64,000 nt of DNA, from assembly GCF_004770155.1 (NCBI RefSeq), contig NZ_RQFA01000010.1, forward strand, positions 186,001 to 250,000, in the 5' to 3' direction. The position numbers were made by a program, and so were the translations under genes. The notes beneath the pieces are model-generated. The model was not told where the DNA came from. It saw only the letters and a program-made list of their open reading frames with translations, and ran no database searches. Shown piece after piece: positions 57,641-64,000 of the stretch (positions within the stretch are counted from its first letter, which is position 1; each line of letters begins with the position of its first letter). The DNA is from Leptospira gomenensis. Lineage in GTDB: Bacteria > Spirochaetota > Leptospiria > Leptospirales > Leptospiraceae.

Positions 57641-57814
57641 CTGCGGCTTCTCGCGGCGCTTCGGGATTGCTTCGCAACCCTCGCTTGGCCTTCGGCACAT
57701 TGCTTTGTCACTTCGGTTCGCGGGACGCTCGCTAAGGCTCGCTCGAACCTCGTGCCAACCGCGTCGCGCTCAAGCGCTTGCGGCCGCAACGTCGAGAAGC
57801 CTCTTTCGTTAGTC
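57635..57814 (+). repeat. attC site 13 (closes cassette 13)
   Basis: R'' GACTAAC (57635-57641) overlaps the vapC stop codon. R' GTTAGTC (57808-57814). Inner arms GGCTTCTCG / CGAGAAGCC. Confidence 0.88.
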
Positions 57815-57830
57815 GACATTGCGGGGGAGA

Positions 57831-57848
57831 CGCCGCATCCATGTGGCG
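57831..57848. repeat. Short hairpin with TCCA loop
   Basis: CGCCGCA-TCCA-TGTGGCG near the left end of cassette 14. Related hairpins occur at 58584-58599 and 63367-63382. Confidence 0.55.
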
Positions 57849-57878
57849 AGAAGTAGGGGCGAAAAGGATGAAATTAGG

Positions 57879-57907
57879 TTGACAAGCATACAATCTTTGT
57901 ATATTAT
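57879..57907 (+). promoter_or_regulatory. Promoter and operator of the RHH/PIN pair
   Basis: TTGACA (57879-57884), a 17-base spacer, TATTAT (57902-57907): a near-consensus sigma70 promoter. ATACAA-TCT-TTGTAT lies between and into the -10, a likely operator. The ATG is at 57915, seven bases after the -10, so the transcript is probably leaderless. Confidence 0.75.
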
Positions 57908-57914
57908 TTAGGTT

Positions 57915-58160
57915 ATGAATCAGACTGTTAATATTTCCTTTGAAAAAGCACTTTTAAAAGAAATCGATAAAATTGCAAAGAGGGAACACAGGTCCAGGTC
58001 AGAATTGATTCGTGAAGCCGCTAGAGCGTATATTGAGAAAAAAACTAGATGGCAAGCCATCTTTGACTTCACTTCAAAAGTTACTGATCGAAGTAATATT
58101 TCTGAAAAGGATGTTTTTAATGAAATTAAATCCGTTAGAAATAAAAGAAATGCTTCTTAA
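57915..58160 (+). CDS. Ribbon-helix-helix antitoxin (cassette 14)
   Basis: 81 residues. CopG/Arc-type ribbon-helix-helix: VNISFEKALLKEIDKIAKREHRSRSELIREAARAYIEKK (about 5-43), with a charged C-terminal region that would bind the toxin. It is expressed from its own promoter with an operator palindrome, as expected of an autoregulated antitoxin. There is no ribosome binding site, in keeping with a leaderless start. The stop codon overlaps the toxin start by one base (TAATG). Confidence 0.88.
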   Translation: MNQTVNISFEKALLKEIDKIAKREHRSRSELIREAARAYIEKKTRWQAIFDFTSKVTDRSNISEKDVFNEIKSVRNKRNAS

Positions 58161-58579
58161 TGTTGAAGGTATTATTAGATACTAATATTTACATCTCTGC
58201 TATTTTATTTAGAGGAAAACCAAGGCTTGTTTTCCAAGATTTAATTGATGAGGTTTTTACAGGATATATTTCGAAAGAAATATTAGCTGAGATTGAATCT
58301 ACGCTCTCTAAACCAAAATTCAAACTTGATGATAATTTTATTCAGATTGTTTTATCTGAAATCAGAGATATTACTGTGCTTGTTAAAAATAAACCTATTC
58401 AAGATTATTTAGAGTTAAGAGATAGAGATGATTATCACATTCTGGAGTCTGCTTTTGCAGCAAAAGTAGACTATTTAATCACTGGAGACAAAGATTTATT
58501 AACTCTTCAGAAAATTAAGAACTTTAACATCATTACTCCAGATGAGTATTTAAGTATTAAAGTAAGAAACGAAACTTAA
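58160..58579 (+). CDS. PIN-domain toxin, COG1569-type (cassette 14)
   Basis: 139 residues. PIN-fold ribonuclease: VLLDTNIYISAILFRGKP (first Asp), ISKEILAEIESTL (Glu), ELRDRDDYHILESAFAAKVDYLITGDKDLL (Asp cluster with ITGDKDLL). This is the PIN subfamily often annotated as a putative toxin component and paired with RHH antitoxins. It is translationally coupled to its antitoxin by the TAATG overlap. Its RNA target is not predictable from sequence. Confidence 0.88.
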   Translation: MLKVLLDTNIYISAILFRGKPRLVFQDLIDEVFTGYISKEILAEIESTLSKPKFKLDDNFIQIVLSEIRDITVLVKNKPIQDYLELRDRDDYHILESAFAAKVDYLITGDKDLLTLQKIKNFNIITPDEYLSIKVRNET

Positions 58580-58583
58580 TTCA

Positions 58584-58599
58584 GCGACATCCGTGTCGC
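58584..58599. repeat. Short hairpin with TCCG loop
   Basis: GCGACA-TCCG-TGTCGC just after the PIN toxin gene. Same design as the hairpins at 57831 and 63367. Confidence 0.5.
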
Positions 58600-58615
58600 G
58601 AAATTCCGCAACTGC

Positions 58616-58795
58616 GTATAACTTCGTCTCCTCGCTCCGTTCGGGATCGCTCATGCGACCCTCACTACGGGCTAAAGCCACATTGCTTTGACACTTCGGT
58701 TCGCGGGACGCGACTAAGGTCGCTCGAACCTCGTGCCAACCGCGTCGCGCTAATGCGCTTGCGGCCGCAACGTCGAGGAGACTCTTTCGTTAGTT
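58616..58795 (+). repeat. attC site 14 (closes cassette 14)
   Basis: R'' GTATAAC (58616-58622), R' GTTAGTT (58789-58795). Inner arms GTCTCCTC / GAGGAGAC. Unlike the others, this R'' does not match the left end of its own cassette (TTAGTCGACATTGCGG). Confidence 0.82.
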
Positions 58796-58843
58796 GCCAT
58801 AGCCCGGCAATTAATTTTCATATTAACGCATTTAAAAAAAATG

Positions 58844-58871
58844 CTGACAAGATTTCAATAGTATATATAAT
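58844..58871 (+). promoter_or_regulatory. Promoter of the MazEF-like pair
   Basis: CTGACA (58844-58849), 16-base spacer, TATAAT (58866-58871). An imperfect AT palindrome (TATATA...TATATA) covers the -10 and the start region. ATG 58878 is six bases past the -10, so a leaderless transcript is likely. Confidence 0.7.
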
Positions 58872-58877
58872 GTATAT

Positions 58878-59114
58878 ATGGAATCAATTGTTCACAAATG
58901 GGGTAATAGCTTAGGAATTAGAATTCCAAAAGCAATGGCGATTGAATTAGAAATAAATGACGGTAGTCACGTTGAATTGCAATATGAAGGCGATAAAATA
59001 GTTATTTATCCGATGCGAAAGGCATCTCTTGAAGAAAAGCTTTCAAAAATTACTAAACAAAATCTTCATTCTGAAATATCAACAGGTAGCTCAGTAGGTA
59101 ATGAAGCTTGGTAA
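58878..59114 (+). CDS. mazE: MazE-type antitoxin (cassette 15)
   Basis: 78 residues. AbrB/MazE swapped-hairpin DNA-binding domain: IVHKWGNSLGIRIPKAMAIELEINDGSHVELQYEGDKIVIYPMRK, close to E. coli MazE (KRWGNSPAVRIP), and a short acidic C-terminus that would bind MazF, ending in GNEAW as MazE ends in KEVW. In L. interrogans the equivalent locus is called chpIK. It overlaps the toxin gene by seven bases and is preceded by its own promoter. Confidence 0.92.
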   Translation: MESIVHKWGNSLGIRIPKAMAIELEINDGSHVELQYEGDKIVIYPMRKASLEEKLSKITKQNLHSEISTGSSVGNEAW

Positions 59115-59449
59115 AGAGTAGTAAGTATATTCCTGAAAAAGGAGATATTGTGTGGCTAAATTTTACTCCGCAAGCTGGCCACGAACAAATGGGTCGAAGA
59201 CCAGCGCTTGTGTTATCACCGAAAGAATATAATTCAAAAACTGGTTTGGCTATATTTTGTCCAATTACAAGTAAAGTAAAAGGATATCCTTTCGAAGTGG
59301 TTATTAAATCTAAAAAGCTAAACGGCGTAATTCTTTCCGATCAAATAAAGAATTTGGATTGGACTATTCGAGAAGTAGAGCATATCGAGTCGGTAAGTAA
59401 ACCTTCTTTGAAAGAAGTTTTAGATAATATTAAACTATTAATATTTTGA
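59108..59449 (+). CDS. mazF: MazF-type endoribonuclease toxin (cassette 15)
   Basis: 113 residues, close to E. coli MazF in every block: YIPEKGDIVWLNFTPQAGHEQMGRRPALVLSPKEYNSKTGLAIFCPITSKVKGYPFEVV, then GVILSDQIKNLDW with the catalytic-region Arg and Thr positions kept (RRPALVLS; PITSK). It is an mRNA interferase that cuts at short single-stranded motifs. The frame's start is a GTG at 59108 inside the antitoxin gene, so expression is coupled to it. The L. interrogans homologue is ChpK. Confidence 0.93.
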   Translation: MVKSSKYIPEKGDIVWLNFTPQAGHEQMGRRPALVLSPKEYNSKTGLAIFCPITSKVKGYPFEVVIKSKKLNGVILSDQIKNLDWTIREVEHIESVSKPSLKEVLDNIKLLIF

Positions 59450-59463
59450 TAACGAGCTACAGC

Positions 59464-59645
<182 letters not shown>

Positions 59646-59669
59646 GCCATAGCATGAATCGATAAGTAA

Positions 59670-60533
59670 ATGAATAATGAATCGAATATGATAAATCTTG
59701 GTGAGGTTTCTAAACCTGTAACTGTTTTGATTGAGAAAATATCAAATGCAGTAGGAATTATTTATGAACCTACGCGAATAAGGAGAAATGCTCGAGCAGA
59801 AGCGGACGCTTTAAAAATTAGGGCCACTGCCGAAGTTGAAATGCATGATATTCAAAAAAGAGCAATTGAGCGACTTATAGGCGAAGAAGTTAAACGGCAA
59901 GAGAACATTGAAGCCATAATTGATAAAGCTATTCCAGAAATAAAAGAATCAGCGGAACCCGAGAATATAGATCAAGATTGGCTAATGAATTTCTTTGATA
60001 AAGCTAAGCTAATTACTACTGAAGAAATGCAATCTCTTTGGAGTAAAGTTCTTTCAAGTGAGTCAAATAAACCAGGCTCCTTTTCTAAAAGAACAGTAAA
60101 TTTTCTTTCATCGCTTGAAAAAAAAGATGCTGAATTATTTACCCGATTGATGTCATTTTCAATAAATCTGTCACCTCGTAGGGTATTTATTTATAATGAA
60201 TACGATGAAGAAGTAAAGCAATGCGGAATTCTATATTCGCACTTGGCTCATTTAGAAACTATCGGACTTATCAAGTATAGCTCTATTGGATTTTCTATTA
60301 ATATTATGCTAGATTCTATTCCTATTCCATATTTTGAAAAGTTAATGTTCATGGATTTTCCGACGGATCAATTAAGAAACTTTGATCTTGGCAAAGTTGT
60401 CTTAACAGAAACGGGTCTTGAACTGAGTCGAATTTGTTATTCAATACCTAATGATACTGCTATTGATTATTTGTTAAAAAAGTGGCAAAATATGGGTTAC
60501 ATTATATATTCACCATATCCTAAATTTTTATAG
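59670..60533 (+). CDS. DUF2806 protein (cassette 16)
   Basis: 287 residues. An N-terminal segment (ISNAVGIIYEPTRIRRNARAEADALKIRATAEVEMHDIQKRAIERLIGEEVKRQENIEAII) is a long charged helix, followed by DQDWLMNFFDKAKLITTEEMQSLWSKVLSSESNKPGSFSKRTVNFLSSLEKKDAELF. This order is characteristic of the DUF2806 family, uncharacterised proteins scattered in mobile regions. The C-terminus is a winged-helix-like LTETGLELSRI segment. No enzymatic motif is apparent. The cassette (59640-60726) contains only this gene. Confidence 0.75.
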   Translation: MNNESNMINLGEVSKPVTVLIEKISNAVGIIYEPTRIRRNARAEADALKIRATAEVEMHDIQKRAIERLIGEEVKRQENIEAIIDKAIPEIKESAEPENIDQDWLMNFFDKAKLITTEEMQSLWSKVLSSESNKPGSFSKRTVNFLSSLEKKDAELFTRLMSFSINLSPRRVFIYNEYDEEVKQCGILYSHLAHLETIGLIKYSSIGFSINIMLDSIPIPYFEKLMFMDFPTDQLRNFDLGKVVLTETGLELSRICYSIPNDTAIDYLLKKWQNMGYIIYSPYPKFL

Positions 60534-60546
60534 TATATGCTACGGC

Positions 60547-60732
<186 letters not shown>

Positions 60733-60761
60733 GCCATTTTATATAAAACTAAGGAGTAAAT

Positions 60762-61256
60762 ATGAATTATACAATTAGGCAACTCGTCGAAAAAATTTTA
60801 GCCGGACAAATCAGGATTCCTTCCTTCCAGCGTGGTTATGTTTGGGAGCCGGAACTCGTTGCTTATTTAATGGACAGTATTTACAAGGGATATCCATTTG
60901 GGAATTTATTATTCTGGAAAACAAAGGAGTTTTTAAAGTATGAAAAGAAAATTGGGCCTTTCGAAGAGATAAAAAAAGAAGCGGGTTTGCCAATAGATTA
61001 TGTGTTAGATGGTCAACAAAGGATTACATCTATTTTCGGTGTTTTCCAAAATGAGTTACGTCCTATAGAAGAAAGCTTAAATTTTGAAATTTATTATGAC
61101 TTTGTTTCGCAAACTGATGCTCAGGAAACGCAATTCTTTGCTCTTAGGGATGAGGACGTTGATATTACAAGACATTTCCCTTTAAAATGTTTATTTGATA
61201 GTGTTAAATATAGAGAAGCCACGGAAAAAATCGATAAATCAAAAATTACTTTTTGA
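60762..61256 (+). CDS. DUF262 protein, N-terminal part (cassette 17, frameshifted)
   Basis: 164 residues. A clear DUF262 N-terminus: IRQLVEKILAGQIRIPSFQRGYVWEPELVAYLMDSIYKGYPFGNLLFW (DGQQR-type family), then YVLDGQQRITSIFGVF, the nucleotide-binding motif of the GmrS/SspE-type NTPase-nuclease family used against modified-DNA phages. A good ribosome binding site (AAGGAG) precedes the ATG. It stops at 61256 just after a run of five Ts, and the homologous sequence continues in the -1 frame, so this is either half of a broken gene or a product of frameshifting. Confidence 0.85.
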   Translation: MNYTIRQLVEKILAGQIRIPSFQRGYVWEPELVAYLMDSIYKGYPFGNLLFWKTKEFLKYEKKIGPFEEIKKEAGLPIDYVLDGQQRITSIFGVFQNELRPIEESLNFEIYYDFVSQTDAQETQFFALRDEDVDITRHFPLKCLFDSVKYREATEKIDKSKITF

Positions 61257-62329
61257 TAGATGATTTGCAAACGAAATTCAAAGAATCTCAGATTCCTATT
61301 CAATTTTTAGAGACTGAAGATAAAGCAAAGGTTGCAATAGTTTTCGAAAGAATAAATAGGAGAGGAGTTGACTTAGATACTTTTCAATTGCTTGGTGCGT
61401 GGACATGGAGTGAAGAATTTGATCTTCAAAGTTATTTTGAAGAATTGCAAGATGAACTTGAGCCATTTGGTTTCAAATCAGTAGGAGAAGATGTGGATCT
61501 TCTATTAAGATGTGCCGCCGGGATAATATCGCGAAACGCATCGGCGAAATCGTTAATTGAATTAAATGGGAATCTTGTCCGAAATAGATTTGAAGAGGTC
61601 AGAAATGGGCTAAAAGGTGCCATTGATTTTCTTAAATCAAATTTAAGAATCGAAAAATTAGAGAATTTACCTTATGGGACGTTGCTTGTTCCTTTATCCT
61701 CATTCTTCGCAATCTCAGGCAATCAACAGTTCCTCTACACTGATGAGCAAAGATTGAGTTTATTAAGGTGGTTTTGGAAAACTAGTTTCTCAAAACGTTA
61801 TGGTGCGGGTACTTCAAGAAACATAAATAAAGACATTGAAGAAATAATTAAATTGAAAAATAATGAGAGTAATGTTTTGGCTGATTTCAGGTTAGATATT
61901 ACTCCAGACTTTTATCTTAGGAATCAATTTAGGATTGATTCAGTTAGTACAAAAACTTTTGTCCTTCAATTAGCTCAAAATAACCCTAGATCGTTTGTTT
62001 CTGGGAGTCCGATTACTTTAGGAAATGTTCTAAGCAATTATAATAGGAATGAATTTCACCATATTTTCCCGAAGGCATTCTTGAAATCGCTGAGTAAAAC
62101 AGATGCACAAATAAATTGTCTTGCTAATTTTTGCTTTTTGTCTAAGTCTGATAATAATTTTATTGGCGGAGATAGACCAAGTTTGTACAAGAAAAAATTA
62201 CCAACTAACATAACTGAAATCTTGGATTCAACGTTTTCAAGTGATACTATTTTTCTAGATAATTATGAAAATTATTTGAATGAAAGGGCAACGAACCTTT
62301 GGAAAAATGCGAGTCAGTTAACTACCTGA
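61253..62329 (+). CDS. DUF262 protein, C-terminal part (cassette 17, frameshifted)
   Basis: 358 residues if started at the TTG at 61253, which overlaps the end of the first part by four bases. It opens with the expected continuation of a DUF262 chain (DDLQTKFKESQIPIQFLETEDKAKVAIVFERINRRGVDLDTFQLLGAWTW) and ends with a DUF1524-like HNH nuclease region (NEFHHIFPKAFLKS...INCLANFCFLSKSDNNFIGGDRPS). Joined, the two parts make a normal-length DUF262/HNH protein. A single lost T, a sequencing error, or -1 slippage at the T-run would all explain the split. Confidence 0.75.
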   Translation: MIDDLQTKFKESQIPIQFLETEDKAKVAIVFERINRRGVDLDTFQLLGAWTWSEEFDLQSYFEELQDELEPFGFKSVGEDVDLLLRCAAGIISRNASAKSLIELNGNLVRNRFEEVRNGLKGAIDFLKSNLRIEKLENLPYGTLLVPLSSFFAISGNQQFLYTDEQRLSLLRWFWKTSFSKRYGAGTSRNINKDIEEIIKLKNNESNVLADFRLDITPDFYLRNQFRIDSVSTKTFVLQLAQNNPRSFVSGSPITLGNVLSNYNRNEFHHIFPKAFLKSLSKTDAQINCLANFCFLSKSDNNFIGGDRPSLYKKKLPTNITEILDSTFSSDTIFLDNYENYLNERATNLWKNASQLTT

Positions 62330-62343
62330 AAAAATAAAACGGC

Positions 62344-62517
62344 GTCTAACTACGGTTTTCCGCTTCGTTCACCACTCGCGGCTTCCGCTCGGTCTCACTT
62401 CGGGCTAAAGCCACATCGCTTCGCTCACGAGATTAAATCGTAATAGGTAAATGATTCAGAGAATGCGTTTCGCGTCCCTTCGGGATCAGCGACGTCGGAA
62501 AACCTGGATCGTTATGC
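62344..62517 (+). repeat. attC site 17 (closes cassette 17)
   Basis: R'' GTCTAAC (62344-62350), R' GTTATGC (62511-62517). Inner arms GGTTTTCCG / CGGAAAACC. Same subfamily as sites 6 and 12. It differs at one core base from the cassette's left end TTATACGCC. Confidence 0.86.
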
Positions 62518-62585
62518 GGCATCGCGAAAATTTTTTATTAAAAAGACGATTTCAAATAAAAATTTGAGATAAAATATGGTTCAAA

Positions 62586-63110
62586 ATGATTAGCTCTGTT
62601 GAAATTATTAACCGACCACAATCAGGTGAATATAAAGAACGAATCTACGATAACGATTCAGCTTGGAAATCCGCAGATTGGTCGTGGGTAAAATTTACGA
62701 ATGATAACTATGATGAATGGTGTGGTCACTTCCGAGGGGCGTCTTACGGAGCGGCAATTTCGACTTCAAGAAATGAGATTCTTGTCTTAACTTCTGACTG
62801 TTTATATTTATTAGACACGAATGTCGGCAACATTATTGAAATAATGGAGTCCCCACAGTTTAAATCTATAACTGTTTCTCCACAGGGAGATTTTATTCTT
62901 GCTGACTCTTATCACATTCAAAGGTTAGGGAAAAAATTAGCTACAATGGAGTCTATCAATAGTCCTGTTGAAATGGATTCAATTGTATTTAAAGAATGGG
63001 TAAATGATAATTTACTTATTTATTGTGAAGAGTTTACGAATTGGACTCGGAAATTAGAATTACAGCTTAATTCGAAAACATGGGAAATTAAAATTCTTAA
63101 ATCTGTATAA
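62586..63110 (+). CDS. Uncharacterised protein, beta-rich (cassette 18)
   Basis: 174 residues. The segment WSWVKFTNDNYDEWCGHFRGASYGAAISTSRNEILVLTSDCLYLLDTNVGNII followed by SITVSPQGDFILADSYHIQRLG reads like two or three beta-propeller-type blades. I recall similar short proteins annotated only as hypothetical, sometimes near polymorphic toxins as immunity proteins, but cannot assign this one. The cassette (62512-63326) holds only this gene. Confidence 0.65.
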   Translation: MISSVEIINRPQSGEYKERIYDNDSAWKSADWSWVKFTNDNYDEWCGHFRGASYGAAISTSRNEILVLTSDCLYLLDTNVGNIIEIMESPQFKSITVSPQGDFILADSYHIQRLGKKLATMESINSPVEMDSIVFKEWVNDNLLIYCEEFTNWTRKLELQLNSKTWEIKILKSV

Positions 63111-63181
63111 AACCCAAGCTAAATATTAGGATTCTCAAAAAAATTGGCTTGAGTCGAATATTTTATAAACTTCGCGACGCC

Positions 63182-63332
63182 GCATAACTGCGGTTTCTCG
63201 CGGCGCTTCGGGATTGCTTCGCAACCCTTGCTTGGGCTTCGCCAAATTCCGCTTTGTCACTCGTCTTGCAAAGCAAGCCTCGCGCCAAGTCCTTCGGACG
63301 CGCGGAACTTCGACAATCATGCGTCGTTAGGC
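63182..63332 (+). repeat. attC site 18 (closes cassette 18), short and mosaic
   Basis: R'' GCATAAC (63182-63188), R' GTTAGGC (63326-63332), 151 bases. L'' is of the GGTTTCTCG type but L' reads CGACAATC, the type of site 7, so the inner arms do not pair well. Confidence 0.8.
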
Positions 63333-63366
63333 GAACATTTTTGCCAAGGCTTCTCCGATTGATTTT

Positions 63367-63382
63367 GCCGCGTCCATGCGGC
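63367..63382. repeat. Short hairpin with TCCA loop
   Basis: GCCGCG-TCCA-TGCGGC (one G-T pair) near the left end of cassette 19. Same design as the hairpins at 57831 and 58584. Confidence 0.5.
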
Positions 63383-63410
63383 GATCTAGAGCAAGATTTT
63401 ATAAGGATTT

Positions 63411-63447
<37 letters not shown>

Positions 63448-63450
63448 TTA

Positions 63451-63799
<349 letters not shown>

Positions 63800-63816
<17 letters not shown>

Positions 63817-64000
63817 TAATAAACTATTTCACAGTCTTTCCAAAGGTCTTAATGAAGCGATTGAATATACTAAAGGTAAGAAAGTTCCAGGTGTAAAAGC
63901 GCAGATTATTGAGATTCAAAAACTACCAACATTTAAAGGTAAAGAAATTAGAAATATTCGGACCAATTTACATCTTACTCAAAATACTTTTGCTCAAGCA
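63800..64000 (+). CDS. HTH antitoxin partner of RelE (partial at window end)
   Basis: 67 codons are visible from ATG 63800 before the window ends. The translation begins MKKESNNKLFHSLSKGLNEAI and continues through KGKKVPGVKAQIIEIQKL to EIRNIRTNLHLTQNTFAQA, the start of an XRE helix-turn-helix typical of HigA-type antitoxins. It overlaps the toxin gene by 17 bases. The C-terminal part and the end of cassette 19 lie beyond the window. Confidence 0.85.

Overview
Source organism. The first 42 kb reads as a Leptospira chromosome. It has spirochaete-type lipoproteins (FecR-domain, DUF1554), a 12-repeat Lig-family immunoglobulin-like lipoprotein followed by two Bor-like lipoproteins, 7TM-DISM hybrid kinases, and membrane-anchored AraC regulators. 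By eye this part is fairly GC-rich (around 45%), higher than L. interrogans. With a Lig-like gene, that suggests one of the GC-richer pathogen-clade species; I cannot name it. From about 42 kb to the end the DNA is much more AT-rich and is built differently.

Layout. 0.4-1.7 kb: a GNAT acetyltransferase of AAC(3)-I type and a FecR lipoprotein. 1.7-10.4 kb: three multi-domain histidine kinases and a diguanylate cyclase. 10.4-14.7 kb: two paralogous 7TM-AraC regulators in long AT-rich spacers that hold terminators and a 32-bp perfect palindrome. 14.7-18.3 kb: an EAL phosphodiesterase, a DUF1554 lipoprotein and a STAS-like protein. 18.5-22.9 kb (minus): a partner-switch operon of RsbU-like phosphatase, TPR protein, membrane protein and STAS antagonist. 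23-28.3 kb (minus): an RND pump without adaptor, a TolC-like protein, a DUF2892 protein and a CsoR/CstR-family repressor with three visible operators. 28.4-30.5 kb: TetR/nitroreductase divergent pair and MarR. 30.9-37.7 kb: Lig-like protein and Bor-like pair. 37.8-40.6 kb: a sodium:solute symporter and a patatin.

Cassette array. 40.9-64 kb is an integron-like array: a tyrosine recombinase (40933-41967), a candidate attI, then 18 complete cassettes and the start of a 19th. Each complete cassette is closed by a 150-190 bp attC-like site. Boundaries can be set to the base because the left end of nearly every cassette (TTAGAC..., TTATAC..., TTAAGC...) is the reverse complement of its own right-hand R'' site, usually extending 10-18 bases, and the inner L''/L' arms co-vary between sites. 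The recombinase lies upstream in the same direction as the cassettes (the reverse arrangement known from Treponema denticola) and lacks the extra insertion that defines canonical IntI. This combination of attC-type sites and a patchless recombinase is the most unusual part of the window.

Cassette cargo is almost entirely conflict-type: four type II toxin-antitoxin pairs (VapBC, RHH/PIN, MazEF, RelE/HTH), a Doc-like Fic protein, SIR2-like, OLD-like ATPase/TOPRIM, DUF262 (frameshifted), DUF2971, and several PD-(D/E)XK-like or uncharacterised proteins. One 1221-bp cassette occurs twice with no difference noticed, and one 293-bp ORF-less cassette occurs twice with a few differences. Three of the TA cassettes carry their own sigma70-like promoter with a palindrome over it and a start codon so close to the -10 that leaderless transcripts are likely.
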